Source: an uncultured SAR116 cluster alpha proteobacterium (GTDB taxonomy: Bacteria > Pseudomonadota > Alphaproteobacteria > Puniceispirillales > Puniceispirillaceae). From it: a stretch of DNA of 51,206 nucleotides. A model generated the notes under the pieces. It was not told where the DNA came from. It saw nothing but the letters and a program-made list of their open reading frames with translations, and did no database searches. Numbering within the stretch: the stretch's first letter is position 1; each line of letters begins with the position of its first letter. The stretch lies in NCBI GenBank assembly GCA_902559985.1, contig CACEJY010000010.1, positions 1 to 51,206 on the forward strand. Reading direction: 5' to 3'. This document shows positions 37,046-47,668 of this stretch, piece after piece. The position numbers and the translations under genes were made by a program.

Positions 37046-38249
37046 TGATTGAGATATATCCATGGGTAAGGTCACAAGTCCACACCCGGGCTGAGCCAAC
37101 ACCATTGCCTACAGTAACCGCGATATCAACCATCTGTCCTGTCATATGGTGAGCGATAGGGGTTTCATCATAATCAGGTATTCTCATTCCAGCGCGAGCT
37201 ACAGCATGGCCGCCAATATCAATGCCAATGTCATTGGTTGAAATGCCAATGCCCAATTTGCCAATCGCCATAACAATTCGGCCCCAATTTGGATCCTCAC
37301 CAGCAATGGCGGTTTTCACTAGCGGTGAATTAGCAATGGCCATCCCAATCTGGTGCGCGGTTCTTTTGTTATTGGCACCTTTAACATCAATCGTGATCAA
37401 TTTTGTCGCACCCTCACCATCGCGCACAATCTGGATTGCGAGATTACGCGTCACTGCACAAAGTGCGGTGCGAAAATCATCCAAGATAGGATCAAGTGGA
37501 TCGGTGATAGGTCGGTTCGCGGCACTGCCGCTTGCCATCAGGAATACGCTATCATTGGTTGATGTGTCACTGTCAACTGTTATGGCATTAAAACTCTTAT
37601 CATTCGCCTGGTGCAAGCAATGTTCTAATACCGATGCAGGCAATGCCGCATCCGTCGCTATATAACCAAGCATGGTTGCCATATTTGGTGCGATCATGCC
37701 AGACCCCTTTGCAATGCCGCACAAAGCAATCTTTTTTCCGTCGATAACGCATGTGGCATGCGCGCCTTTGGCGAATGTATCGGTTGTTAAAATAGCGTTG
37801 GCGGCAGATTGCCAGCTGGCTGTCTGATTTTCAACGAGTTTTCCAAAATATGGGGTAAGCGCAGTCGCATCAAGCGGCTCGCCAATAACTCCTGTTGAAG
37901 CAATCATAACCTCATTCGCATCGCATTTCAGGGTGGCGGCAAGACCTGTTGCAATATCCTGGACAGCCTTTTGACCGAGCCTACCTGTAAAGGCGTTTGC
38001 ATTGCCAGCATTCGTAATGATGGCGAGTGCTTTGCCAGTTTTTGCAATGGTCCGGCTCCAGCAAACTGAGGCTGCGGCAGTGTCAGATTTGGTGAACACG
38101 CCCGCAACGCTGCTATTAGGCGCAAGTGAAATGAGCAGTAAGTCGTCTCGCCCTTGATAGCGCATGCCGCTTGCCGCCGTTGCGAGGTTGATCCCTGCAA
38201 TTTTTGGCATATCGGGAAAGCTGGAGGGAGCCAAAGGAGACAAAGTCAT
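37026..38249 (-). CDS. argJ: Bifunctional glutamate N-acetyltransferase / amino-acid acetyltransferase
   Basis: ArgJ recycles the acetyl group from N-acetylornithine to glutamate in the cyclic arginine pathway. It is made as a proprotein that cleaves itself before a threonine nucleophile, seen here in MIAPNMATMLGYI. The motifs TNAGNANAFTG and NSPLVKTAIAGEDPNWGR are conserved. The length of 407 residues is normal. It provides the next arginine step after argD at the other end of the window. It lies nine bases after the parvulin gene. Confidence 0.95.
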   Translation of the reverse strand: MTLSPLAPSSFPDMPKIAGINLATAASGMRYQGRDDLLLISLAPNSSVAGVFTKSDTAAASVCWSRTIAKTGKALAIITNAGNANAFTGRLGQKAVQDIATGLAATLKCDANEVMIASTGVIGEPLDATALTPYFGKLVENQTASWQSAANAILTTDTFAKGAHATCVIDGKKIALCGIAKGSGMIAPNMATMLGYIATDAALPASVLEHCLHQANDKSFNAITVDSDTSTNDSVFLMASGSAANRPITDPLDPILDDFRTALCAVTRNLAIQIVRDGEGATKLITIDVKGANNKRTAHQIGMAIANSPLVKTAIAGEDPNWGRIVMAIGKLGIGISTNDIGIDIGGHAVARAGMRIPDYDETPIAHHMTGQMVDIAVTVGNGVGSARVWTCDLTHGYISINADYRS

Positions 38250-38258
38250 CTGATCAGC

Positions 38259-39128
38259 CTATTGCTTTTTTTTGTTAGCCGCCATGGCATCCTTACGAAT
38301 ATCGTCAAAGCTACGCAGCCTAATCTCTTGTTTTGCCCTTAACTCTTCGAGCACGCGGCCAAGAGCTTGGGTTGACAATGTTTGTACTAACTGCTCACGC
38401 ATGTTTTCGATTGATGGTGCAGGTGCAATTTCTTTCGACTCTACCTTTATCACATGCCAGCCAAACTGCGTTTGAACTGGTTGCTTGGTGATTTTACCAT
38501 CTTCCAATGCAAAAGCGGCATTTTCAAATGCTGGGACCATTTGTCCACGGCCAAATTTGCCAAGAGAGCCGCCATTTGGCCCACTTGGCCCTGTTGATTT
38601 ACTTTTTGCCAATTCGGCAAAGTCTGCTCCTTCTTTAAGCGAAGCGATAATCGCTTTGGCTTCATCTTCACTGGCAACAAGAATATGAGCAGCAGTAACC
38701 TGCTCACGAGAGGAGGTATCCGCAACAAAAATTTTATATGCTTTTTCAATGGCTGACTCGTTAACGTCACTACTAATTTTTTCACCAATCCATGACTCAG
38801 CCAGCACGCGATCTGCCGCCGTTTTCATAGCTGCAGCAATTTCTTTTTTTGTGTCATATTTTTCTGCACGCGCTGCGTCAGCGGCAATTTTAGAATCAAT
38901 CATATCAGTTACAAGCTGGTCAAAATAATTTTCCATTGGGGCTTGACGGAATTTGGCTGGCAACCTTTCAGCCTGGCGCATGACATCATCAAGCCAGATT
39001 GTTTCACCATTAACTGTTCCCACTGGAATCCGATCTTCGTCTGCCTGAACCATAGGGGCCGTTACTGCAAAAAGGATGGCGCCCGCTAGGAGGTAGATGA
39101 ATTGATAGGTAAAAATTCCGTTGCGCAT
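38259..39128 (-). CDS. Periplasmic peptidyl-prolyl isomerase, parvulin (PpiC/PrsA-like)
   Basis: A secreted foldase of 289 residues. The start at ATG 39128 (MRNGIFTYQF) gives a clear signal peptide ending near APMVQA/DED, with AGAGGG upstream. An N-terminal SurA/PrsA-like helical region follows (VNGETIWLDDVMRQAERLP). The parvulin domain runs from TAAHILVASEDEAKAI through GPSGPNGGSLGKFGRGQMV to FGWHVIKVES. The C-terminus is basic. It diverges from secA, and the pairing of a foldase with an export ATPase gene is seen in other alphaproteobacteria. Confidence 0.92.
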   Translation of the reverse strand: MRNGIFTYQFIYLLAGAILFAVTAPMVQADEDRIPVGTVNGETIWLDDVMRQAERLPAKFRQAPMENYFDQLVTDMIDSKIAADAARAEKYDTKKEIAAAMKTAADRVLAESWIGEKISSDVNESAIEKAYKIFVADTSSREQVTAAHILVASEDEAKAIIASLKEGADFAELAKSKSTGPSGPNGGSLGKFGRGQMVPAFENAAFALEDGKITKQPVQTQFGWHVIKVESKEIAPAPSIENMREQLVQTLSTQALGRVLEELRAKQEIRLRSFDDIRKDAMAANKKKQ

Positions 39129-39381
39129 GCGTATACCCTCTTGATTAATGATATTTAATGTCCACCAGTCCAGGTTGCCCGGCAATCTTTGGCTCAAAAT
39201 CCAAGCAGCCTAATTCGGAAAAAACGATGACCGAATGTGTTTAGTGTTAGCGAAGCTAATGCTTAAGAGCAAGTCTGCACTTGGCACAAGATGTCAATAA
39301 AATGCGTCAGTTTTCCTCACTTAACGCGGTAACAAAGATTTTGACTTTCAATGGGTAGTGCTGAAAAGCGTGCCCAGACAA

Positions 39382-39410
39382 TTGACAAAATTCGTGTCTT
39401 TACCTATTTC
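39382..39410 (+). promoter_or_regulatory. Sigma-70-type promoter of secA
   Basis: TTGACA at 39382-39387, a 17-base spacer, and TATTTC at 39405-39410, ending about 75 bases before the secA start. It is one of the best promoter matches in the window. Confidence 0.6.
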
Positions 39411-39484
39411 CAAGCAGTAGCATGCCGCGCCGCCTAAAAATCTGTCGCCTGGCAGGACGTTCATCGCACGGCTGGGGAGTTATG

Positions 39485-42091
39485 ATGTTTGGGTCTTTTG
39501 CAAAAAATCTGTTTGGCAGCTCGAATGACCGTGTGGTCAAAGCCATGCAGCCCCTAGTGCAGCAAATTAATGCCCGTGAGGCCGACCTTGCTGGACTTAA
39601 TGATGATGCTTTGCGAAGAATGCTCGCTGATATCCGGCAAGAAATAGTTGATGGAGCATCAAAGGATGCTTTTTTAGTTGATGTGTTTGCATTAGTTCGA
39701 GAAGCCGCCAAGCGTACTTTAGGGCAACGCCATTTTGATGTACAGTTGATGGGGGGTATTGCGCTTCACCGTGGCCAGATTGCGGAGATGAAAACTGGCG
39801 AGGGCAAAACTCTTGTTGCAACATTGGCTGTCGTGCTTAATGCACTTGATGGTCGCGGCGTCCATGTTGTTACGGTAAATGATTACCTTGCTTCGCGTGA
39901 TGCGGCATGGATGAGTAAGGTATACAAATTCCTTGGATTAACTGTTGGCTGTATCATTGGTGGGCTCGATGATAGCGAGCGTCGCGCCGCTTATGCCTGT
40001 GACGTCACCTATGGTACGAATAATGAATTTGGCTTTGACTATTTGCGCGATAACCTGAAATTCACTCTTGATGAGATGGTCCAGCGTGACTTTTCTTTCG
40101 CCATCGTTGATGAGGTTGACTCAATCCTGATTGATGAGGCTAGGACTCCGTTAATTATTTCTGGCCCAGCCGAGTCGAACTCTGAACATTACATTATGGC
40201 CAATCAGATTGTGCCAATTCTTGATGGAGAAGATTTTGACCTAGATGAAAAAGGAAACAGTGTTTCACTGAGTGAGGTTGGCATTGAACATGCCGAAACC
40301 CTGCTTCGTGAACGTGACGCGATTGGCGAAACCACATTATATGACACGGAAAATGTTGGACTACTTCATCACGTAAATCAGGCTTTACGTGCACATCAGC
40401 TTTTTTCTCGTGACACACACTACATGGTAAAAGATGGACAGGTTGTTATAATTGATGAATTCACTGGCCGGGCCATGGAAGGCCGCCGTTTCTCTGATGG
40501 ATTACATCAGGCTCTTGAGGCTAAAGAAGGGGTTGAAATTCAGGCTGAAAACCAGACCCTTGCGTCGGTAACATTCCAAAACTATTTCCGCATGTATGAC
40601 AAATTGGCGGGGATGACGGGTACTGCCCTTACTGAGGCCGGGGAATTTTCTGAAATTTACAGCCTTGAGGTGACTGAAATCCCGACAAACCGAGAAATTG
40701 CGCGGATTGACCATGATGATGAGGTGTATCGCACTAGTAGTGAGAGGGATGAGGCGGTTATTGAGCTGATTCTTCTATGCCGTTCCCGTCAGCAGCCGGT
40801 GCTTGTTGGCACAATCAGTATTGACAAATCTGAGCGACTGTCAGCTGAACTAACCAGGCGCAAGATTGAACATAGGGTTTTGAATGCCCGTTTTCATGAA
40901 GAAGAGGCAAAGATTATTGCTGATGCCGGCATGCCAGGCGCGGTAACAATTGCCACCAACATGGCCGGGCGTGGCACTGATATTCAGCTAGGTGGCAATC
41001 TGGACATGCGATTATTGGACCTAGAGGCCAAGGGTAATCCAGTTACGGATACGCTGCGGGACAAAATAACGAAAACTGTTGAGGCTGATAAAAAAACGGC
41101 ACTTGAGGCGGGTGGGCTTTATGTGATCTGCACCGAACGTCATGAGTCGCGTAGGATCGATAATCAGTTACGAGGGCGGACAGGGCGTCAGGGTGATCCA
41201 GGTGCATCAAAATTCTTCTTGTCACTGCAAGATGACTTGATGCGTATCTTCGGGTCGGAAAAGCTGGATGGCATGCTTGTCAAATTGGGGCTTGAAGAAG
41301 GAGAAGCCATTATGCATCCGTGGATTAACAAGGCTGTAGAAAAAGCCCAATCCAAGGTTGAGGCACGCAACTTTGAGATTCGTAAACAATTGCTAAAATA
41401 TGACGATGTAATGAATGACCAGCGCCGTGTTATTTTTGACCAGCGCAAGGAAATTATGCGAGCTGACGATGTGCATGACACAGTGGTCGATATGCGTCAT
41501 GAGGCTGCCGCCCTGATTGTAGAGCGAGCTGTGCCAGCTGGCACCTATCATGACTCATGGCATGCCGAACAGCTTGATGAGGACGCGCGCCGCGTGCTGG
41601 GTATTGAAGTCAAAGTGGCTGACTGGTTCGCTGAGGATGGTATCGCCGAGCCTGAAATTGAGGCAAGGTTGATTGATGCGGCAGACCGACACATGGCGGA
41701 GAAAGCAGTTCGCCTTGGTCCAGATATTATGCGCATGGCCGAAAAGAACCTGCTTTTACAGGTGCTGGACCAACAATGGAAAGAACACTTGTTTACGCTC
41801 GACCAATTGCGTCAAGGTATTACTCTGCGGGCCTACGCGCAAAAAGATCCATTGAATGAATATAAACGTGAAGCATTCATGATGTTTGAGACGATGCTGG
41901 CAAATATGCGTGAGACAACGAGCATGGTTCTTTCTCATGTGGAGGTCAGGCAAAATGATGATGACGCAGCCCAAGAATCAGCAGATGTGTCAGAGGCGAA
42001 TAGACCAGCAGTCAATCGGAAAGTATCTCGGAATGCGCCGTGCCCCTGCGGGTCTGATAAAAAGTTCAAACATTGTTGTGGTGCGCTTTAG
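39485..42091 (+). CDS. secA: Preprotein translocase ATPase SecA
   Basis: The motor of the Sec export pathway, acting at SecYEG. The Walker A motif is [13 protein letters not shown] and the DEAD-type box is [15 protein letters not shown]. The second nucleotide-binding domain includes [17 protein letters not shown] and [13 protein letters not shown]. The C-terminal zinc finger [13 protein letters not shown] that binds SecB and lipids is intact. The ATG at 39485 ([11 protein letters not shown]), 868 residues, is chosen because GGGGAG lies five bases upstream; ATG 39482 is adjacent, and an in-frame ATG at 39422 would add 21 residues unlike other SecA proteins. Confidence 0.97.
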   Translation: MFGSFAKNLFGSSNDRVVKAMQPLVQQINAREADLAGLNDDALRRMLADIRQEIVDGASKDAFLVDVFALVREAAKRTLGQRHFDVQLMGGIALHRGQIAEMKTGEGKTLVATLAVVLNALDGRGVHVVTVNDYLASRDAAWMSKVYKFLGLTVGCIIGGLDDSERRAAYACDVTYGTNNEFGFDYLRDNLKFTLDEMVQRDFSFAIVDEVDSILIDEARTPLIISGPAESNSEHYIMANQIVPILDGEDFDLDEKGNSVSLSEVGIEHAETLLRERDAIGETTLYDTENVGLLHHVNQALRAHQLFSRDTHYMVKDGQVVIIDEFTGRAMEGRRFSDGLHQALEAKEGVEIQAENQTLASVTFQNYFRMYDKLAGMTGTALTEAGEFSEIYSLEVTEIPTNREIARIDHDDEVYRTSSERDEAVIELILLCRSRQQPVLVGTISIDKSERLSAELTRRKIEHRVLNARFHEEEAKIIADAGMPGAVTIATNMAGRGTDIQLGGNLDMRLLDLEAKGNPVTDTLRDKITKTVEADKKTALEAGGLYVICTERHESRRIDNQLRGRTGRQGDPGASKFFLSLQDDLMRIFGSEKLDGMLVKLGLEEGEAIMHPWINKAVEKAQSKVEARNFEIRKQLLKYDDVMNDQRRVIFDQRKEIMRADDVHDTVVDMRHEAAALIVERAVPAGTYHDSWHAEQLDEDARRVLGIEVKVADWFAEDGIAEPEIEARLIDAADRHMAEKAVRLGPDIMRMAEKNLLLQVLDQQWKEHLFTLDQLRQGITLRAYAQKDPLNEYKREAFMMFETMLANMRETTSMVLSHVEVRQNDDDAAQESADVSEANRPAVNRKVSRNAPCPCGSDKKFKHCCGAL

Positions 42092-42183
42092 TGACTTGTA
42101 GTTGACAAGCCGAATGCTTATCTTAAAAAGTGCAGGTAACGTTGTCTTGCGTTAAATGCTTTTGATCTGGTGAGAAGGGGTAG

Positions 42184-42717
42184 ATGATCAAGTATCAATT
42201 GATCTGCGACTTATCGCATGAATTTGAAGGCTGGTTTCAGACCAGCGCTTCTTTTGATGCTCAAAATCAATCTGGACTGATTACTTGTCCGGTATGTGGC
42301 AGTGCAAACGTGCGCCGCGCACTTATGACGCCCAATTTGGCGAGCCCGAAACGTCGCCGGAGGCCATTTGCGGACAATATATCCAATCCTAATGCGTCCA
42401 TTGACGGTATGAACGGTACGCCATCCTCGCCATCTAATCGAAAAAAATCGCCAGGATCGCGTGACGTTGCGTCTGGCGCTTCGCCCAGTGTGACTGAAAT
42501 TAATGAGGCTATGGCTCAATTGCGCCAGCTTCAGCGTAAGATCAAGGCTGAATACCGTGATGTCGGAACTGAATTTGCTGCAGAGGCGCGAAAAATCCAT
42601 TATGGCGAAAGCGCTCCTGAAAATATCTATGGCCAGTCAAGTGATGAGGAGCGGGAATCATTGTTAGATGAAGGCATTGATGTCGTGGCAATGCCTTGGA
42701 TGCCACCCGAGCATTGA
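42184..42717 (+). CDS. DUF1178 family protein
   Basis: A 177-residue conserved protein with the DUF1178 N-terminus: MIKYQLICDLSHEFEGWF, then CPVCGS and an RRALMTPNLA stretch. The two CxxC-like cysteines suggest a small zinc ribbon in the first 45 residues (Cys8, Cys38, Cys41). A variable basic linker follows, and a conserved C-terminal half has KAEYRDVGTEFAAEARKIHYGE and ends in a DVVAMPW segment. The function is unknown. AAGGGG lies just before the ATG. It lies downstream of secA and converges on ubiG. Confidence 0.87.
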   Translation: MIKYQLICDLSHEFEGWFQTSASFDAQNQSGLITCPVCGSANVRRALMTPNLASPKRRRRPFADNISNPNASIDGMNGTPSSPSNRKKSPGSRDVASGASPSVTEINEAMAQLRQLQRKIKAEYRDVGTEFAAEARKIHYGESAPENIYGQSSDEERESLLDEGIDVVAMPWMPPEH

Positions 42718-42783
42718 ACCAAATTATTTACGTTATTTGCTAAAGAATGCACGGTTACTTGAGGTTAGGTTCTTAGTCAAGCT

Positions 42784-43524
42784 CTAGTGAAATCCACCAC
42801 TTGCCGCGTAATTCACCGCGAGTGAACCAGTGGGCCTAAAACCGCCTCCTAGGCGCGGCGCAAACCCAGTCATGTCATCAAGCAGAATGCCAGCACTGAT
42901 AAATTCGGCGCGCAATTCATTCGGTTTAACAAACTTCTGTGGATCATGAGTGCCAGCAGGTACAAGTTGCACGATGTACTCTAGTGCAAATTTGGCAAAT
43001 ATCAGGGCTGGCAAGCTGCGGTTGATTGTGGTTATGATCACTACACCGTGCGGAGCCAGCATTTGTGCAATGGCTTTTACGAATGTTGGCCTGTCGACAA
43101 CATGCTCAATCACCTCGGAGGCATAAATAACATCAAAGATCACGCCGCTTGCCGCTAACTCCTCGGCGGTAATTGTTTGGTAATTAATGCTCAACCGCAT
43201 AGTTTTCGCATGTGCTTTGGCAGCAGTAATGGCAGCATCGGTTACATCGATACCAGTAATGCTTGCACCAAGCCGGGCCATTGGTTCAGCAAGCAAGCCG
43301 CCGCCGCAGCCAATGTCTAGAATTTTTAAACCTCGAAGTGCTGTATTTGTGTCTTTTAGCATTCTGGTTTGGATTGGAAAAAACCTGCTAATTGCGCGCA
43401 AAATATAGTCAATACGAATGGGGGTGAAAGCATGCAACGCTGCCATTGGCCCCTGTTGGTCCCACCAATGGTCTGTTAGGGCGGTAAAATTATCAATTTC
43501 TCTTTGGTCGACAGTGGTTATCAT
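42784..43524 (-). CDS. ubiG: Ubiquinone biosynthesis O-methyltransferase UbiG
   Basis: A SAM-dependent enzyme that performs both O-methylation steps of ubiquinone synthesis. The 246-residue protein starts with the family stretch IDNFTALTDHWWDQQGPMAALH and has the SAM motif LKILDIGCGGGLLAEPM. Also present are YASEVIEHVVDRPTFVKAI, the substrate-side TTINRSLPALIFAKF, and HDPQKFVKPNEL. It diverges from lysC, an arrangement common in alphaproteobacteria. Confidence 0.95.
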   Translation of the reverse strand: MITTVDQREIDNFTALTDHWWDQQGPMAALHAFTPIRIDYILRAISRFFPIQTRMLKDTNTALRGLKILDIGCGGGLLAEPMARLGASITGIDVTDAAITAAKAHAKTMRLSINYQTITAEELAASGVIFDVIYASEVIEHVVDRPTFVKAIAQMLAPHGVVIITTINRSLPALIFAKFALEYIVQLVPAGTHDPQKFVKPNELRAEFISAGILLDDMTGFAPRLGGGFRPTGSLAVNYAASGGFH

Positions 43525-43528
43525 AGGC

Positions 43529-43557
43529 TTGCTCTGACGGCTGGTTATCGCTATAGC
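43529..43557 (+). promoter_or_regulatory. Candidate promoter of lysC
   Basis: TTGCTC at 43529-43534 and TATAGC at 43552-43557 with a 17-base spacer, ending about 40 bases before the lysC ATG and starting just outside the divergent ubiG gene. Confidence 0.4.
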
Positions 43558-43595
43558 TGCGTATATTCATATTTTCTAGAAATAGTATACAAAAA

Positions 43596-44819
43596 ATGGC
43601 ACGAATTGTTCAAAAATTTGGCGGCACATCAGTAGCTGATCTTGATTGCATTCGCAATGTGGCACGGAGGGTGAAAACAGAAGTTGACGCTGGTCACGAA
43701 GTTGCCGTCGTTGTTTCGGCGATGTCGGGTGCAACAAACCAGCTTGTGGATTGGGCTTCTGATATCGGTTCGCTGCATGATGCGAGGGAATATGACACGG
43801 TTGTGGCGACCGGTGAGCAGGTCACAGTTGGTTTGCTGGCTATTGCCTTGCAGAATATTGGTATTGACGCGCGCTCATGGCTTGGTTGGCAGATCCCTAT
43901 CCGGTCGGACAATGTGCACGGCGCGGCACGGATTGACTCGATTGATGGCTGGGCCATTCATGACCGGTTGAAAAATGGCCAAGTTGCGGTGATTGCCGGT
44001 TTTCAGGGCATTGGCCCTGATAGCCGGATTACCACATTTGGCCGTGGCGGTTCGGACACATCTGCTGTGGCGGTTGCCGCTGCCCTTCAGGCAGATCGAT
44101 GTGATATCTATACCGATGTTGAAGGTGTGTTCACAACCGATCCACGAATCGCGCCAAAAGCAAAGAAGTTATCGCGCATTACCTTTGAAGAAATGCTTGA
44201 AATGGCGTCTTCAGGTGCGAAGGTTTTGCAAACAAGATCAGTCGCTATGGCCATGCGCCACAACGTCAATCTACAAGTGCGGTCAAGTTTTAATGATATA
44301 ACAGGCACATTAGTTGTGAATGAGGATTCAGTCGTGGAACAGGAAACCATTAGTGGAATTGCTTACAGTCCAGATGAAGCAAAAATTACTATCATTGGCT
44401 TGCCAGACAAACCAGGAATTGCCGCTGGTGTATTTGGTGCCTTGGCGGATCAACAAGTGAATGTTGATATGATTGTTCAAAGCGCATCAAGTGCTACCAA
44501 GAAGACGGACATTAGTTTTTCTGTTGGGCGCGATGATCTTAAAAAAGCAGTTGATATAATTAATAAAATTGAGACTGATCTTGAATTTGAATCGGTAGAT
44601 GCCTCACCAAATGTTGCTAAGATTTCAGTTGTTGGCACAGCGATGCGCACTCAGCCGGGCGTCGCCAAAACAATGTTTGAGACCTTGGCTTCCAAAGGGG
44701 TCAACATGCATGTGATTTCAACCTCTGAGATTAAAATTTCAGTTTTGATTGACTCTGAATACACTGAATTGGCGGTCCGCAGCCTGCACACGGCCTACGG
44801 TTTGGACAACGACTCTTAG
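43596..44819 (+). CDS. lysC: Aspartate kinase
   Basis: The enzyme phosphorylates aspartate in the first step toward lysine, threonine, methionine and diaminopimelate. The N-terminal kinase domain has the KFGGTSVADLD motif, VVSAMSGATNQL and FGRGGSDTSAVA. Two ACT domains follow (ITIIGLPDKPGIAAGVFGAL and ISVVGTAMRTQPGVAKTMFE), which usually mediate feedback inhibition by lysine and threonine. The length of 407 residues matches the monofunctional enzyme. There is no ribosome site of note before the ATG. Confidence 0.96.
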   Translation: MARIVQKFGGTSVADLDCIRNVARRVKTEVDAGHEVAVVVSAMSGATNQLVDWASDIGSLHDAREYDTVVATGEQVTVGLLAIALQNIGIDARSWLGWQIPIRSDNVHGAARIDSIDGWAIHDRLKNGQVAVIAGFQGIGPDSRITTFGRGGSDTSAVAVAAALQADRCDIYTDVEGVFTTDPRIAPKAKKLSRITFEEMLEMASSGAKVLQTRSVAMAMRHNVNLQVRSSFNDITGTLVVNEDSVVEQETISGIAYSPDEAKITIIGLPDKPGIAAGVFGALADQQVNVDMIVQSASSATKKTDISFSVGRDDLKKAVDIINKIETDLEFESVDASPNVAKISVVGTAMRTQPGVAKTMFETLASKGVNMHVISTSEIKISVLIDSEYTELAVRSLHTAYGLDNDS

Positions 44820-44890
44820 CACCATAATGATGGCTAAGGACGGCATATGAAGGCGCAAATCTCACGTATCTAAACGCTGTTACTCAATTC

Positions 44891-44912
44891 AATCAGAATG
44901 CTGTTTCTGATT
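44891..44912 (+). terminator. Candidate terminator hairpin after lysC
   Basis: AATCAGAA at 44891-44898 and TTCTGATT at 44905-44912 form a perfect 8-bp stem with a 6-base loop, about 70 bases after lysC. Only a broken T-run (CGTTCTTATT) follows, so termination would be weak. Confidence 0.35.
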
Positions 44913-44999
44913 CGTTCTTATTAGCATTTAAAAGTTTTGTTTGCTTTTTGTGGCGTTTTCTGTTGTTTTATATCAGGTTAAACCGAACGGAGACGGTTT

Positions 45000-46181
45000 T
45001 TGACACCCACGCAAAAAGTCGAGAACAGACCTGTCGTTGCAAGTGATGGGTTCAAACAGATTGGTTCGACCTTGAAAGAGGCGCGCCTTTCTCGTGGGCT
45101 TAGTGTTAAGGATATCTCAGAGCAGTTGCGCATTTCGGTTGACTTTCTCACGAAGTTAGAGGCAGGGGCTTTTAACGACTTACCAGCTCCCGCTTATGTC
45201 ACCGGCTTTCTACGCAGTTATGGGCGATGCGTTGGACTTGCCTCTGATCCGCTTGTCGCTCGCTACAGGGCTGTCACAGAAGGCGAAGACTCAAAGCTTA
45301 GCTATAAAACTCCCATGAGCACGCGGCCACCACAGCGCTCTGCTCCAGCGGTTGCGTCAATGCTAGTTTTGTTTGCGTTCATTGCTTACGGTGGCTGGTT
45401 TTGGCTCAAAACAAATAGCCTGTCAGTTCCAAACTCAGTTGAAACTGACACGAAGACAGCAGTTCTGTCACTTTCATCAGATCAGGTAGGTGCTGCGATT
45501 GATGCTGCGTCGATTGATCAGCCTGCTAAAAAAGATCTGGTTAGTGATAATTTAACTAATACGTTAGATGTATCTAGTGCTATTTCATCCTCAGAGAAAA
45601 CAAGAAAGCCACTAGGGAATGGCCTCCATACCGATAAAAACCAACTAATTGATAAGCCTTCACCGGAACTAGTATCAAATGATGAAACGACTCTTGAGCT
45701 GGCAGAGATTGGCTCTTCAGGGGTCCAAACCAGAATATCTGGACAAGTGACAACAGATTTGACGGTAGGTGAAGAACAAGTATTGTCTTTGACAAAAACT
45801 GAAAAATTGAACGGGATTTTGCCTGATGAACTTGTTAAAACGCAAATTCTAGCGGCACCCAATTCAGCCTCATTAGATTTGCTTAACAGTAACAGAGCTG
45901 TCGCCAAGCTCCGTGACCCGACAAAAGAAATTACCATTCGAGCGGTAGCTGCGAGTTGGGTTGAGATCGTTCGTGACAATGGTGAAGAGGTGCTGGCCAA
46001 GTTGATGCAAGCTGGCGACAGCTATGTAGTAGAGGGTAATACACGTCTTTTTTTGACCACTGGTAATGCAGGAGGGTTAATGGTTGTAATAGGTTCGGAA
46101 GATCCGCTCTCGATGGGTGATATCGGTGAAATTGTGCGTGATCTGCCGCTGGTCACCGACGAATTGCGTAAATCCCTGTAA
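45000..46181 (+). CDS. RodZ-like protein: HTH domain, membrane span, DUF4115
   Basis: A 393-residue bitopic membrane protein with the RodZ layout. An N-terminal cytoplasmic helix-turn-helix domain (about residues 20-80, GSTLKEARLSRGLSVKDI) is followed by one membrane helix (118-136), a long Ser/Thr/Glu-rich periplasmic linker, and a C-terminal DUF4115 beta domain (EITIRAVAASWVEIVRDNGE). RodZ links MreB to the cell wall machinery and shapes the cell. The start is a TTG, supported by GGAG at 44989-44992 seven bases upstream; no in-frame ATG precedes the HTH domain. ispG follows after a 340-base gap, the usual rodZ-ispG order. Confidence 0.88.
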   Translation: MTPTQKVENRPVVASDGFKQIGSTLKEARLSRGLSVKDISEQLRISVDFLTKLEAGAFNDLPAPAYVTGFLRSYGRCVGLASDPLVARYRAVTEGEDSKLSYKTPMSTRPPQRSAPAVASMLVLFAFIAYGGWFWLKTNSLSVPNSVETDTKTAVLSLSSDQVGAAIDAASIDQPAKKDLVSDNLTNTLDVSSAISSSEKTRKPLGNGLHTDKNQLIDKPSPELVSNDETTLELAEIGSSGVQTRISGQVTTDLTVGEEQVLSLTKTEKLNGILPDELVKTQILAAPNSASLDLLNSNRAVAKLRDPTKEITIRAVAASWVEIVRDNGEEVLAKLMQAGDSYVVEGNTRLFLTTGNAGGLMVVIGSEDPLSMGDIGEIVRDLPLVTDELRKSL

Positions 46182-46524
46182 AAGTCTTTCTTGGAGGCGG
46201 CATGGTTCTGACCGTTCAACTGTCCGTTGAACTATATAGCCAACAACACCGACTGTGTTTATGGAACTTTATGGTTTAATTTTTCTTACCATCCTACCTC
46301 TTACAATTGCACTATATGAATTTTTTCTGTCATATTTAAGCATAGAGTTGGACTAAAGGTGACGACTCTCAATGGTTTTTATCTGATTTTGGTCAGACAT
46401 CACGCCAAACAAATTTGCTAACAGCAGAAAAAGTGACGCATCGATCTGGCGCTTGCCCGCTGAACAGGGTATAGAGTGGGGCATATCAACCATGGGTGTA
46501 TCCTCGGCTATTTGGAGTACAATC
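46182..46524. other. Intergenic region between rodZ-like gene and ispG
   Basis: About 340 bases without a gene I can firmly support. It holds a 7-bp inverted repeat (GTTCAAC 46214-46220, GTTGAAC 46226-46232). It also holds two very short ORFs: 25 codons at 46202-46279 behind a GGAGG, and a hydrophobic 31-codon ORF at 46261-46356 without a ribosome site. The region may be a long ispG leader. Confidence 0.45.
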
Positions 46525-47649
46525 GTGTCAAACGCCTACCGGGCTTATCGAACAATTGAGCGTCGCCGCTGTCGTCAAGTGATGGTCGGATCCGTTCCGG
46601 TTGGTGGCGATGCACCAATTTCAGTGCAAACCATGACCAACAGCCTCACCAGTGACATACCCAGCACGCTGGCACAAATCAATGCTGCTGCCAATGCCGG
46701 TGCTGATATTGTTCGCGTGTCTTGCCCGGACAAGGATAGCACTGCTGCGCTGAAAACAATCTGTGCGCAGAGTCCGGTTCCTATTGTTGCTGACATTCAT
46801 TTTCATTACCACCGTGCGATTGAGGCTGCCGAAGCTGGCGCCGCGTGTTTGCGCATCAATCCGGGCAATATTGGCAATGCGGGGCGGTTGCGCGAGGTTA
46901 TTCAAGCTGCCCGTGACCATGGTTGTTCAATGCGTATTGGGGTCAATGCAGGATCATTGGAAAAGCATCTTTTGGAAAAATATGCTGAGCCTTGTCCAGA
47001 AGCGCTGGTGGAGTCAGCGTTGGAGCATGCCAAAATCCTGCAGGACAATGATTTTCATGAATTCAAAATTTCGGTCAAAGCATCTGATGTATTTCTGGCC
47101 GTGAGCGCATATCAACAGCTTGCCGATTCGATTGACTGCCCGTTGCACATCGGAATAACCGAGGCAGGTGGTTTACGTTCAGGCACGATCAAATCGGCCA
47201 TTGGGCTCGGCAACCTATTATGGGCCGGTATTGGTGATACGGTGCGGGTGTCATTATCAGCAGATCCTACCGAAGAAGTAAAAGCCGGATATGAAATGCT
47301 GAAATCATTAGGATTGCGGAGACGGGGTGTGACGGTAATTTCCTGCCCATCTTGTGCCCGCCAGCAATTTGATGTCATAAAAACCGTGCAGATTATTGAA
47401 GATCGGTTGGAGCACATTGATATACCGATTACCGTTTCGATTATTGGTTGTGTGGTAAACGGGCCGGGGGAGGCCCGCGAAACTGACATTGGACTTACCG
47501 GTGGCGGAAAGGGCACACATCAGATTTATCTCTCGGGTATGGCCGATCATCGCCTATCAAACGGTGATATTGTTGAACATGTGGTTGATCTTGTTGAGGC
47601 CCGTGTTGCCGAATTAAAAGCTGCCGATGCGGCACTAAAACAATCGTAA
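46525..47649 (+). CDS. ispG: 4-hydroxy-3-methylbut-2-enyl diphosphate synthase
   Basis: An iron-sulfur enzyme of the non-mevalonate (MEP) isoprenoid pathway that converts MEcPP to HMBPP. The conserved [21 protein letters not shown] start, the RINPGNIG motif and the 4Fe-4S ligands in [12 protein letters not shown] and [10 protein letters not shown] are present. I choose the GTG at 46525 (SNAYRAYRT) because GGAG lies seven bases upstream and the 374-residue product has the family's usual N-terminus. ATGs at 46453 and 46492 in frame would add 24 or 11 residues without family support. hisS follows 19 bases later. Confidence 0.94.
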   Translation: MSNAYRAYRTIERRRCRQVMVGSVPVGGDAPISVQTMTNSLTSDIPSTLAQINAAANAGADIVRVSCPDKDSTAALKTICAQSPVPIVADIHFHYHRAIEAAEAGAACLRINPGNIGNAGRLREVIQAARDHGCSMRIGVNAGSLEKHLLEKYAEPCPEALVESALEHAKILQDNDFHEFKISVKASDVFLAVSAYQQLADSIDCPLHIGITEAGGLRSGTIKSAIGLGNLLWAGIGDTVRVSLSADPTEEVKAGYEMLKSLGLRRRGVTVISCPSCARQQFDVIKTVQIIEDRLEHIDIPITVSIIGCVVNGPGEARETDIGLTGGGKGTHQIYLSGMADHRLSNGDIVEHVVDLVEARVAELKAADAALKQS

Positions 47650-47668
47650 TAAGGCAGATAATAAAACC

